Below, in pieces: positions 18,393 to 25,307 of a stretch of 64,000 nt of DNA. Position numbers and translations under genes: made by a program. Below the pieces are notes generated by a model. The model made no database searches. It was not told the DNA's origin and saw only the letters and a program-made list of their open reading frames with translations. Source of the DNA: Chlorobiaceae bacterium (GTDB lineage: Bacteria > Bacteroidota > Chlorobiia > Chlorobiales > Chlorobiaceae); NCBI GenBank assembly GCA_012972825.1, contig JABDHL010000047.1, forward strand, positions 37,504 through 101,503, given 5' to 3'. Each line of letters begins with the position of its first letter. Positions within the stretch are counted from its first letter, which is position 1.

Positions 18393-18953
18393 TTACACAA
18401 ACCGTGACGGCTTCGCATTCGCGAACCAACTTGAACACTTGAAGCCAAAAACCTCGGCCCTGTCCGCCTTATGTTTTAACCATCTTTCATCCTCTGTCAT
18501 GCCATAAACCTTCAAATGCTGGTCATCAAATTTGGCACGCAAAATAGACACTTGCTCATCACCTTTTGGCGCGTATTCTGCATAACGAAGGCCCTCACTG
18601 TCAAGCCAGTCAAGCAAGCAATACTCTCGATAATCATCTTCAGGCCAAACCAATGAGTTTTTCGGCTGATCGTCAATACAAAAAACTGGTGCTACGCCTG
18701 CCTGTACCGCCATCTCTCGAAGTGTAATCTTCCCGTGAACGAAATCAGGGTTTATTCCTCTATGAAAATATGTTTTCCCATCGCGCCCAATACAAGGGAA
18801 ATCGCCTCTCTCAAATCGAATAACGTCATCCATATTATAGGCCGCGCCATCATTGCCACCGATATAACATTTTTCATTTTCATCTTCTTGTGCTTTAAAT
18901 CGCCTGCAAGCCTCAGCTTCAAGGGTTTTTATTCGTGTGTCTAATGCTCTCAA
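18393..18953 (-). CDS. Hypothetical protein, element cargo
   Basis: The product has 186 residues and no recognised family. The N-terminus is a short charged helix of the pattern MRALDTRIKTLEAEA, resembling the start of the next upstream product (MATFEKRVRQIETHL). The remainder is acidic and aromatic-rich, with several Trp, Tyr and Cys residues. Its start overlaps the stop of the upstream gene by 4 nt (ATGA), so the two are translationally coupled. Confidence 0.6.
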   Translation of the reverse strand: MRALDTRIKTLEAEACRRFKAQEDENEKCYIGGNDGAAYNMDDVIRFERGDFPCIGRDGKTYFHRGINPDFVHGKITLREMAVQAGVAPVFCIDDQPKNSLVWPEDDYREYCLLDWLDSEGLRYAEYAPKGDEQVSILRAKFDDQHLKVYGMTEDERWLKHKADRAEVFGFKCSSWFANAKPSRFV

Positions 18954-19180
18954 AGTTTAGGGTCTTGTTCTGGTAGAAAAATTACGCTCTGCTCGTATTC
19001 CTCATTAAAATCTGCCGGTGTCCAATCTTCGTTTCTCATGCTAACACTCCAATTCTTGCCGCCTTCCTCGTAACCTCCATAACCTTTTGGTGAATCACCT
19101 ATCCAAATTTTGGAGTAAACTTGTTTTTTCGGCTTTAAATGCGTCTCGATCTGCCTAACTCGCTTTTCGAATGTTGCCAT
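18950..19180 (-). CDS. Small hypothetical protein, element cargo
   Basis: The 76-residue product has a basic N-terminal helix (~1-20), a Gly/Tyr-rich middle (GYGGYEEGGKNW) and an acidic C-terminus. No family is recognised. It overlaps the upstream gene by 31 nt and the downstream gene by 4 nt, placing it in a compact three-gene operon on the minus strand. Confidence 0.55.
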   Translation of the reverse strand: MATFEKRVRQIETHLKPKKQVYSKIWIGDSPKGYGGYEEGGKNWSVSMRNEDWTPADFNEEYEQSVIFLPEQDPKL

Positions 19181-19382
19181 TTTCGTTATTGTTTAATTGT
19201 TCTTCAAGTTTATCAATCCTTTGTTCCAACTCTGAATCTTTGATAGTGCTGGTAAGAATGTTTGAAACATAGGCTGCCGCTTTCAGGTGTATTTCGTCAA
19301 TCTCTTTCTCTTCATATCTGTTCAGCAACCCCGCAAGGTATCTCCGAACATCACACAGTGTTTGAAGTCTCTTTTTGCTCAT
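19155..19382 (-). CDS. Small phage-type hypothetical protein
   Basis: The 75-residue product has the pattern DVRRYLAGLLNRYEEKEID...LKAAAYVSNIL followed by a C-terminal coiled coil (LEQRIDKLEEQL). From memory this layout resembles small proteins encoded just before terminase genes in proteobacterial prophages, where the role is unknown. No terminase gene follows here, so it may be a relic of a phage packaging module or a small regulator. It starts the operon that continues to 18393. Confidence 0.55.
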   Translation of the reverse strand: MSKKRLQTLCDVRRYLAGLLNRYEEKEIDEIHLKAAAYVSNILTSTIKDSELEQRIDKLEEQLNNNENGNIRKAS

Positions 19383-19503
19383 AGGGGGTATATTTCCTGT
19401 TTATCAATGTTTACAATACTTTACAGTGTTTTTACTCTACAAAAAACGATCATAGACGGCCTTCTAAGGCAAAGTTTCTACCCGCGCCATACTTTGACAC
19501 GTC

Positions 19504-19716
19504 CTAATTTCGCTTGATAATATTGTGTTCCTCAATCCCGTCTATAATCGCATGAGCAGCGCAGCATGCACCCATAAGGAAGCTCGATACGGCAATAGCC
19601 CATTCTTTACCATCTGGCTCCCTGTGCATCGCCTCAGTGACGGCATCGAATAAAGCAACCTTGCTTTTATCAAGAATGAAATCCCCGATTTTGCTGGCTT
19701 CCTTTTTGCTACTCAT
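19504..19716 (-). CDS. Small hypothetical protein, element
   Basis: The 70-residue product has a charged N-terminal half and a weakly hydrophobic segment (WAIAVSSFLMGACCAAHAIIDG, ~40-60) that could be a membrane or amphipathic helix. No family is recognised. It lies 18 nt after the primase stop on the same strand, so it is probably the last gene of the replication operon. A 121-nt gap separates it from the next cargo operon. Confidence 0.5.
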   Translation of the reverse strand: MSSKKEASKIGDFILDKSKVALFDAVTEAMHREPDGKEWAIAVSSFLMGACCAAHAIIDGIEEHNIIKRN

Positions 19717-19734
19717 GGTTCCAATGGTTTATTG

Positions 19735-20658
19735 TTATTTGTAAGTGAATCCTGCCTGCTTCGCCATATAGAAAAACGTGCTGAGTTTAATTGTTTTTCT
19801 GCCTATTCTTGCCGGTCTGGTCTGAAGGCATCTTGTAAACTGCCGGTCTGTCTCTACCGGTTTATATTTCGGGTGGAACTTGCTGATCTCATGGAAGTAT
19901 TGCCGCCCGGCTTCGCCATATCCTGAAGCAATGGCAAAACTAATCTTCACCCAATCGTAATAAGTGCCTGTCAAGTCATAACCTGCCGCCAATATCTGGC
20001 TTAGAATCGCTTCGAAATACTGGTTCGAATCCTGAACAACTGCCCGGTCAAATGAACGCTGTGCCGGTCGCTGGGCTGGGCTGAAACGCTTCTTTCTGGA
20101 AATGAAGGCCCGCGCCTCATGGTTTCGATACAATGCAGGGTCATAACTCACGAAGCGAAGCCGGGAAACGTCCTTACATGCCGGGTCTACTTGAACACCC
20201 CATGCAGCAAGGAAGTATTGTTCAAGCTGCAAGAATGCCGCTTCATGCTGTTCCGGCTCGATCTGAACGTATAAGCTCAGGCCATGCCCTGAAACTGAAA
20301 CATGTCCTGCATAAACGTAATGATCTGCATAAACGCGCGCCCGTACTACCCTGTCTGCAATGCAGGGGTTTTCCTTGCCGTCAATATCAAGATTGATAAA
20401 CCCTGAATGCTGCTGAACATACTCTTTCCCTCGCCTGCCGTTAAACAGTGCGCTGGGTGCAACCGCCGGGACTCGCTTCTTTGCTTCCTTGATCTGCTCG
20501 CTGACTGTCAACGCCCGAACATCTTCAACCTGCTTTCTCCATTGCCCGGCTTGAATACCATGCAGGAAGGTTTCAATAGTTGTTGTTCCGCTGGGTGTCT
20601 GCTGAAATGCATTGCTGAACACCGATATTAACCGGCTGCCGTGGTCAGAATGGGGCAT
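19735..20658 (-). CDS. Primase-like protein (VirE-N/BT4734-like domain plus PriCT-2-like C-terminus)
   Basis: This is a replication protein of about 307 residues from the ATG at 20658; an ATG at 20682 adds 8. The chosen start follows a GGGGTGA ribosome-binding site within the end of the helicase gene. The N-terminal two thirds resemble the BT4734/VirE-N primase-associated domain, with the acidic GFINLDIDGKE motif and VSVSGHGLSLYVQI. The C-terminal region (YDWVKISFAIASGYGEAGRQYF) matches the PriCT-2 primase C-terminal pattern. With the neighbouring SF3 helicase it would form a split primase-helicase for the element's own replication. Confidence 0.75.
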   Translation of the reverse strand: MPHSDHGSRLISVFSNAFQQTPSGTTTIETFLHGIQAGQWRKQVEDVRALTVSEQIKEAKKRVPAVAPSALFNGRRGKEYVQQHSGFINLDIDGKENPCIADRVVRARVYADHYVYAGHVSVSGHGLSLYVQIEPEQHEAAFLQLEQYFLAAWGVQVDPACKDVSRLRFVSYDPALYRNHEARAFISRKKRFSPAQRPAQRSFDRAVVQDSNQYFEAILSQILAAGYDLTGTYYDWVKISFAIASGYGEAGRQYFHEISKFHPKYKPVETDRQFTRCLQTRPARIGRKTIKLSTFFYMAKQAGFTYK

Positions 20659-22174
20659 CTTCACCCCCCATCTTAACGGCATTGTAAACCTGCCCGGCTG
20701 CTATTCGGCTGTGCTGAAATCCTGAACTCAGCATCCTTTCTTTGTATGTCTTGCCCCCTACGGCTGAATAACCTTCACCCTTGCAGAAATCCTTATACTC
20801 GGTATAAAGAACGCCTGAGGGCTGTCTATGCCCGTTATGTGAAGGCTGGTAACCTGCATCTTCAAGCCATATTGCAACACTGTCGCTTTCATGCCGGTAT
20901 TGCTGTAACGCCTGATCTGCCGCAGTACATGGGGAAAAATCACCCTGCTTTAACAACCTTGCCAAGCCCTCAAGTATCCAATTGAGAACGCCCGGTAATT
21001 CAGTTGAAACGATCTTCTTTGAAAGGGTGGTGTCTTTCTTTGCCGGGTCTATTGTTACGGTGAACGGAATAATCAGGAACCGCCGAAAGAATGCCGGTGA
21101 ATTTTCAATCTCCCTCGGTAACTTGTTTGCATTGCAGAAAAGCCGTGCATAATCTTCCATCGTGAAAACGTCTTGATATAAGATTTTAGCTGAAACGGGC
21201 TCACCACTGGCAAGCAATTTAAAAGTATCTGAATCCGAAATGCCGCCGATCTCTGAAGAGATATTAATTAACCTGTCCTGAAGGTCTGCCCGTGCATTCT
21301 CATTTGAAGTAAGCAACTTCAAGGAATGCCCGGAAACATTTTCACTGCCAAGAACCGCCCTGAAGGTGTCCTGAAAAACACTCTTGCCGTTTGAACCACT
21401 GCCAAACAAAACAGGAATCTTTTCAAGTTTCAGGACACTGGAAGGAATGAACGCCAATGCCGCCGCCTCAGCTAAAACCTGCTGCGCTTCAGGGTCTGGC
21501 TGAACATCCTCAAGAAAGGCCCGCCATTTCGAGGCAGTCGCTGTCGGGTCATAATCGAAGGCAAGCTGATAAGTAAGAAAATCCGCCGCTCTGAACTCTC
21601 TCAACTGAACGCCGTCCGGCCCTACGGTCAAGGTTCCATTTTTCAAGTTTATGGCAACCGTTCCCCTGTCTCGTTCCGGGGCTGGAAGGTGTGCGCTTGT
21701 GTAAAATTGCTTTGTCAGGTCATCACGAAACCGGAAATATTTTGCCTCAACAAAACGAACGCCCATTTTCTCAAGTGCCTGCCCAAGAAACTGCTTCAGG
21801 TCGCCTTCATTGACTGCCTGCCAGAACGCGCCATTGTACACATAAACGCGCCCGTGCTGGGCTGCAAGCTGCCATTGGTTGGCCTTGCAAAGGTTCAATA
21901 AATGGTCAATGCCATGAACAATAAAATGTTTCTGGCCCGGCTTGCACTTGCTGATCTGCTTTTGTATCGCCAATACATCATTAGCCGCTTTCTGGCCTTC
22001 TGGGGTGTCAAGGTTTGCGCTGCCGTCTTGGTTCAATCCTTTGGCCTGCGCTTCCTTCAACTCTGCCCGAAGCTCTGTTATTTCTGGGAATGCCAAAAGC
22101 TGGAAATCAACCGGCCAAACCTGCTGAAGTACTGCCGATAATATCGCGCTGGGCTTTGGTGTGGTATCGCTCAT
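20645..22174 (-). CDS. Phage/plasmid-type D5 primase-helicase, SF3 family (P4-like)
   Basis: This 509-residue replicative helicase has a D5-N domain at about 180-250. The SF3 motor has Walker A GSGSNGKS (258-265), Walker B-like LINISSEIG (302-310), motif C LFCNANKLP (345-353) and the arginine finger in FFRRF (362-366). A C-terminal winged-helix-like region follows. In P4-like satellites this module unwinds the origin for autonomous replication. The start overlaps the stop of a 35-codon ORF by 4 nt (ATGA), and its end overlaps the primase gene. Confidence 0.9.
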   Translation of the reverse strand: MSDTTPKPSAILSAVLQQVWPVDFQLLAFPEITELRAELKEAQAKGLNQDGSANLDTPEGQKAANDVLAIQKQISKCKPGQKHFIVHGIDHLLNLCKANQWQLAAQHGRVYVYNGAFWQAVNEGDLKQFLGQALEKMGVRFVEAKYFRFRDDLTKQFYTSAHLPAPERDRGTVAINLKNGTLTVGPDGVQLREFRAADFLTYQLAFDYDPTATASKWRAFLEDVQPDPEAQQVLAEAAALAFIPSSVLKLEKIPVLFGSGSNGKSVFQDTFRAVLGSENVSGHSLKLLTSNENARADLQDRLINISSEIGGISDSDTFKLLASGEPVSAKILYQDVFTMEDYARLFCNANKLPREIENSPAFFRRFLIIPFTVTIDPAKKDTTLSKKIVSTELPGVLNWILEGLARLLKQGDFSPCTAADQALQQYRHESDSVAIWLEDAGYQPSHNGHRQPSGVLYTEYKDFCKGEGYSAVGGKTYKERMLSSGFQHSRIAAGQVYNAVKMGGEDAPF

Positions 22175-22278
22175 TTACCGGCCCTCCGTTTTGACTTCAC
22201 CGCGCTGAATAAATCCCATGCAATAAATGCCAATGAAGCAAGCTCAAGAACCAACGCTACATCAATGTAAATAGTCAT
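22171..22278 (-). CDS. 35-residue single-pass membrane peptide in the element replication operon
   Basis: The ATG at 22278 uses the last A of the upstream gene's TAA stop. The TGA stop overlaps the helicase ATG (ATGA). The peptide starts MTIYIDVALVLELASLAFIAW and ends in a basic tail (KSKRRAGK): one hydrophobic helix with a positively charged C-terminus. The helicase ribosome-binding site (AAACGGAGG) lies inside it. The overlaps on both sides argue that it is translated; at minimum it may couple translation to the helicase. Function unknown. Confidence 0.55.
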   Translation of the reverse strand: MTIYIDVALVLELASLAFIAWDLFSAVKSKRRAGK

Positions 22279-22514
22279 TAGTGCCACCCCCTCGCAAAAG
22301 GAACACTCGAAGGGATACCATAAACGCAAACTCTCGGCTCAAGGCTTATGCTTGCAAAGTGCCTTATATCTCGTTCGAATTGCTGGCAATCTTGGACAAT
22401 TTCGGCTGGATCGTTATAATGCGGAAGTGAACAACGCCCATTGTTTACGCCCAACAAATGCCCGTCATTGCCCTGTAGCTGCCCGCTATGGGGCTTTTTA
22501 TTGTCTGGTCTCAT
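22278..22514 (-). CDS. Small hypothetical protein, element replication operon
   Basis: The 78-residue product is hydrophilic, with several His and Cys residues, and belongs to no recognised family. Its ATG overlaps the stop of the AlpA-like gene (ATGA), and its TAA overlaps the start of the 35-codon ORF (TAATG). Its place in an unbroken coupled chain supports it being real. Confidence 0.5.
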   Translation of the reverse strand: MRPDNKKPHSGQLQGNDGHLLGVNNGRCSLPHYNDPAEIVQDCQQFERDIRHFASISLEPRVCVYGIPSSVPFARGWH

Positions 22515-22795
22515 GCTTGCACCCCTCCAACCTCAACCGCTGCCCGTGCACTCCCTGTTAACATGTAACGGTCGATTTCTACCGGGTCAAATACAAGTTT
22601 TCCAAAAGGGGAACGCCTGCCGGGAAAGGTTTCCGGCTGGGTGCAATGTTTCTTGTAGAGAGTAGCTTTTGCAATCTTCAGTCCGTGAACTTCTTTGAAA
22701 TACTGAATCGCTCCCTCAGTGGAAAGGGTTTTCTGCTGCCGCTGCTGAATCGCCGGGGCTGCTTGGTGGTGTGTTGTGGTTTCAATGGTGGTCAT
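22511..22795 (-). CDS. AlpA/excisionase-like DNA-binding protein
   Basis: The product has 94 residues. After a Gln-rich N-terminus, a winged-helix MerR/AlpA-like core is visible: LSTEGAIQYF (first helix), KATLYKKH (recognition helix) and RRSPFGKLVFDPVEIDRYM (wing and final helix). In P4-like satellites AlpA-type proteins activate integrase or late genes or act as excisionases. It is the first gene of the replication operon, and an 11-bp inverted repeat starts 4 nt upstream of its ATG, a likely operator. Confidence 0.65.
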   Translation of the reverse strand: MTTIETTTHHQAAPAIQQRQQKTLSTEGAIQYFKEVHGLKIAKATLYKKHCTQPETFPGRRSPFGKLVFDPVEIDRYMLTGSARAAVEVGGVQA

Positions 22796-22798
22796 GCT

Positions 22799-22844
22799 TA
22801 AAATGGATTTAGTTAGAAAGAGTTATTTCTTTCAATCCATTTTA
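22799..22844. promoter_or_regulatory. Long inverted repeat upstream of the AlpA-like gene
   Basis: TAAAATGGATT (22799-22809) and AATCCATTTTA (22834-22844) are perfect 11-bp complements. The 24-nt spacer holds a further AGAAA/TTTCT pair. Its position immediately before the start codon suggests an operator or a translation-blocking hairpin in the leader. No clear Shine-Dalgarno sequence is present outside it. Confidence 0.6.
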
Positions 22845-22900
22845 ATACATGCCGTTACGGTAGTAGAGAATTAAGAATTAAGTGCCACTTTATTTAAAAC

Positions 22901-23284
22901 TTAATTTACAGTGCTGTTATTTTGCTCATTTTCCCATGCTCTGTATCGGTTTTTTGCATTGCTTACAGAAGGCCCGTATGTTGTATTTTTTTTCCCTGTT
23001 GCTAAATTATAATCACGTAACCACTTTTTACCGATCTCATAGAAATCTGATTCCCCTTGATTTATATCAAGAAACGCCAACCTATTTTCAGGCTCCATTA
23101 GCTTGATCTGCTCAAAACAATAATCTTCAAAGGTCGGTCTTTTGTTGTTTGCTGGCTTTTTGCTCTGTTGTAATTCAGTCTCATCCATTGCTTTATTTCG
23201 TTTAGCAATATCCCGGTCTATATGCGCTTTTAGACTCTGCTGAAACCAATAAGAACTTGCACTAAAACTTTTTTCTTCGCTCAT
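22901..23284 (-). CDS. Hypothetical protein next to the integrase gene
   Basis: The 127-residue product is hydrophilic and predominantly helical, with a Lys-rich stretch (QQSKKPANNKRP, ~40-51) followed by an acidic/aromatic domain. No family is recognised. It lies between the integrase and AlpA-like genes on the same strand, with gaps of about 110 nt on either side that hold repeat structures. A regulatory or recombination accessory role is a guess from position only. Confidence 0.55.
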   Translation of the reverse strand: MSEEKSFSASSYWFQQSLKAHIDRDIAKRNKAMDETELQQSKKPANNKRPTFEDYCFEQIKLMEPENRLAFLDINQGESDFYEIGKKWLRDYNLATGKKNTTYGPSVSNAKNRYRAWENEQNNSTVN

Positions 23285-23339
23285 ATTTTGCCCGTTTTAA
23301 AGTGAACCTGCCGTAATACCGCCCATTTTCTGCCCGCCC

Positions 23340-23366
23340 AATGCTACCATGTAGCATTATGCTACC
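23340..23366. repeat. Three alternating TGCTAC half-sites
   Basis: AATGCTAC (23340-23347), GTAGCATT (23351-23358) and ATGCTACC (23359-23366) stand in alternating orientation within 27 bp. They lie between the integrase stop and the start of the ORF at 22901-23284. They could be an operator for that ORF or accessory-protein sites; the first pair can also form a small hairpin. Confidence 0.5.
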
Positions 23367-23394
23367 TTTTTGAAGAACCAAATATATTTGCTTT

Positions 23395-24462
23395 TTACCA
23401 ACTGGGCAGTTTATCCATTGCTGCCGTTTTCGTTTCATCAACAACTTTGGCATAAATCTGGGTGGCCGTAATGGTGGCATGGCCCATCAATTTGCTCAGG
23501 GTGTAAAGGTCAACGCCATTCTGAAGGCTCAACACTGCGAAGGAATGCCGCCCACAATGAAAGCCAAGATTGAACGGAATGCCTGCCGCCGCGCCCCATG
23601 CTCGAACAACTTTCACGCTCCAAGCTCTACTTGGCAAAAGAAAAACCCTGCTATCTCCGGTTTCCCTCTCTTTATGTTGTTTTTTGGCATCATCAAGATA
23701 TTTCAACGCCTGCGCTCCAAGAGTCAAACGTTCCCATCTTTGGGTCTTTTGCGCGTTGAAACGAATCGTTACCCTGTCGCCGTCCTGCTGAATATCTCCA
23801 TCTTTTAAGGCTTCAAGGTCTGAAACTCTCAAGCCCGAAAAACAAGAAAACAGAAAAGCCGCCTTTATTGCCGGGAGGCTGCAAGGTGTCGCCTCAAGGG
23901 TTTTGATCTGCTCAACGGTCAAATATTTCAGGGCAACATCATTCTTGCCAAACTGTTTTATTTTCCTTGAGAAATCAGGTATAAGATTTTCCTCTGCTGC
24001 CCGCTTTAGAATGATCTTCAAGGCAAGCAAGTAATTTTGTTTTGTTGTTTCCTTCAGGCTCAAATCATCAATGTACACCCGGAAACGCTCCGCCCATGTT
24101 TGGCAAATATTCGCCATTGGCAACGGCTTTACTCCATTGAAATCCCGAAGATGTTTCAAGGCGTTTCTGTAAGAGGACTCACTTTTTTTTTCGTCACACA
24201 TCACCTTCTCGAAATACTCAAGAAAATCATTTCCGCGCCTCTCCTTGCCAAGAAAAACCGCTGCCGGGTCGATCTTCAACTGTGCTTCCAACTCTGCCGC
24301 CCGTGCTTCAGCCTGCTGTCGTGCTTTTTTGTACTCCCTGCCTTCTGATCTTTCGGCCTGAATATCTGTTTTAACCTGCTGCCGCTGGCCCTTGAAATAA
24401 ATGTCAATACTGAAGGAGACGCCGCCCTCTTTCAGTGCAATTTCACGAACCGAAACACCCAT
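23395..24462 (-). CDS. int: Tyrosine site-specific integrase
   Basis: This 355-residue recombinase inserts and excises the element. The ATG at 24462 is preferred over the one at 24486, because AAAAGGGG precedes it with good spacing. The N-terminal region (~1-75) is an arm-binding-type domain, followed by a SAM-like core-binding domain (~80-165) and the catalytic domain. Catalytic residues, numbered from the chosen start, are R212 in SGLRVSD, H302-x-x-R305 in HCGRH, H328 in LMGHA and nucleophile Y337 in TQIYA, all present. Tandem AACTTTACA sites lie just upstream, where the integrase would bind and could repress its own promoter. Confidence 0.93.
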   Translation of the reverse strand: MGVSVREIALKEGGVSFSIDIYFKGQRQQVKTDIQAERSEGREYKKARQQAEARAAELEAQLKIDPAAVFLGKERRGNDFLEYFEKVMCDEKKSESSYRNALKHLRDFNGVKPLPMANICQTWAERFRVYIDDLSLKETTKQNYLLALKIILKRAAEENLIPDFSRKIKQFGKNDVALKYLTVEQIKTLEATPCSLPAIKAAFLFSCFSGLRVSDLEALKDGDIQQDGDRVTIRFNAQKTQRWERLTLGAQALKYLDDAKKQHKERETGDSRVFLLPSRAWSVKVVRAWGAAAGIPFNLGFHCGRHSFAVLSLQNGVDLYTLSKLMGHATITATQIYAKVVDETKTAAMDKLPSW

Positions 24463-24484
24463 ATAAACACCCCTTTTCCTTTGC

Positions 24485-24508
24485 AAACTTTACAGGAACT
24501 TTACAAAT
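24485..24508 (+). repeat. Right arm-type repeat (tandem AACTTTACA)
   Basis: This is the counterpart of 15955-15978 (22 of 24 identical, same orientation), with two units 11 bp apart. It lies just upstream of the integrase start and 148 bp inside the right core. Confidence 0.55.
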
Positions 24509-24656
24509 TCAGTGGAATATTACAGAAAAGACGGGAATAATCAAAGGGTAAAGGGGAGCAATCAAGAAAGGTTTTAAGCTCTAAGATATTGTAAAATAAT
24601 CATTTTTGGAGAGGTATTGAAAAGAGGAGAAAAGGATAGAAAACTTTGTATGTGAA

Positions 24657-24669
24657 ATACGACCTTCCA
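24657..24669. repeat. Right attachment core (attR candidate) with displaced pgsA start
   Basis: This is an exact copy of 15863-15875. With the next base it reads GTG-GAA-GGT-CGT-AT on the minus strand, which matches the beginning of pgsA but with a GTG start. It diverges after four codons and is followed by stops in the element. It lies 71 nt beyond the ruvC stop, as expected if ruvC and pgsA were once adjacent. Confidence 0.75.
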
Positions 24670-24740
24670 CAGCTATGATTTTATTAGTGAGTTATACCAA
24701 CTCTTCCAATGAAGGCAACTCATTTATCTCTCCACGGAAA

Positions 24741-25304
24741 CTAACGGACAACCTTATCGGGTGATGCGGTGACAAACTTCGACCAGCTGCTGCCTCTACT
24801 TTTGACTTTTTCATCAGGAAGAAAAGCCTTTCGACTCTCTCCTCTATGCAAATCACACAGGGCTATACCGAGTGCATCGGTAACATCAAAAGGTTTAGGC
24901 GGTACGGTGAGACCAAGCATTCTTGTGACCATAAAAGCAACCTGCTCTTTACTTGCGGCACCTCTTCCTGTTATCGCCGATTTCACTTCACGCGGAGCAT
25001 ACTCATGCAGTGCGAGATTCCGGTTCATTGCAAGGGCTATAACCGCACCACGCACCTGACCCAGCTTAAGAGCAGACTGCACATTTCTGCTCAGGAACGC
25101 TGTTTCCAAGGCAACATGTTCCGGTCGAAAATCAGCAATAACGGCTGCAAGCTCATGATAAATTTCACCTATCCGCTCTGCATGTGTCCGACGGGGATTA
25201 AGACGGATTACACCACAGACGAGCACGGATAAAACGCCGGAACTCTGGCGAATAACCCCATAACCGGTATTCAGACTTCCGGGATCAATCCCGAGGACAA
25301 CCAT
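24741..25304 (-). CDS. ruvC: Crossover junction endodeoxyribonuclease RuvC
   Basis: RuvC resolves Holliday junctions with RuvAB during recombination repair. The 187-residue RNase H-fold protein has the acidic catalytic set: D7 in LGIDPG, E67 in ALETAF, and D140 and D143 in FDVTDALG. The start ATG lies 3 nt after the yebC stop, so the two form an operon. This yebC-ruvC order is widespread in bacteria. In this strain the mobile element begins 71 nt past the ruvC stop. Confidence 0.96.
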   Translation of the reverse strand: MVVLGIDPGSLNTGYGVIRQSSGVLSVLVCGVIRLNPRRTHAERIGEIYHELAAVIADFRPEHVALETAFLSRNVQSALKLGQVRGAVIALAMNRNLALHEYAPREVKSAITGRGAASKEQVAFMVTRMLGLTVPPKPFDVTDALGIALCDLHRGESRKAFLPDEKVKSRGSSWSKFVTASPDKVVR

Positions 25305-25307
25305 CCT

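Larger units (their letters stand above)
15863..24669. mobile_element. Integrated satellite-like mobile element (~8.8 kb) inserted at the 5' end of pgsA
   Basis: A tyrosine integrase gene lies at the right end. A 13-bp direct repeat (ATACGACCTTCCA) occurs at 15863-15875 and 24657-24669. A 24-nt repeat with 22 identities (15955-15978 and 24485-24508) lies inside each end in the same orientation, as expected for integrase arm sites. Gene content: integrase, AlpA-like regulator, D5/SF3 helicase, VirE-N/PriCT-type primase, small coupled ORFs, and unrecognised cargo including a secreted PDZ protein. No capsid, portal, tail, terminase large subunit, conjugation or relaxase gene is seen. It is therefore a P4/PICI-like satellite, a defective phage, or an integrative plasmid-like element rather than a full prophage. 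Confidence 0.85.

Noticed and set aside
23262..23480. 72-residue minus-strand frame overlapping the integrase end
   Set aside because: It overlaps the integrase and its neighbour, is Arg/Lys-rich and low in complexity, and has no start signal. It is a shadow frame.
15863..24669. Complete prophage
   Set aside because: No capsid, portal, tail, terminase large subunit, lysis or conjugation genes are present, and the size is under 9 kb.
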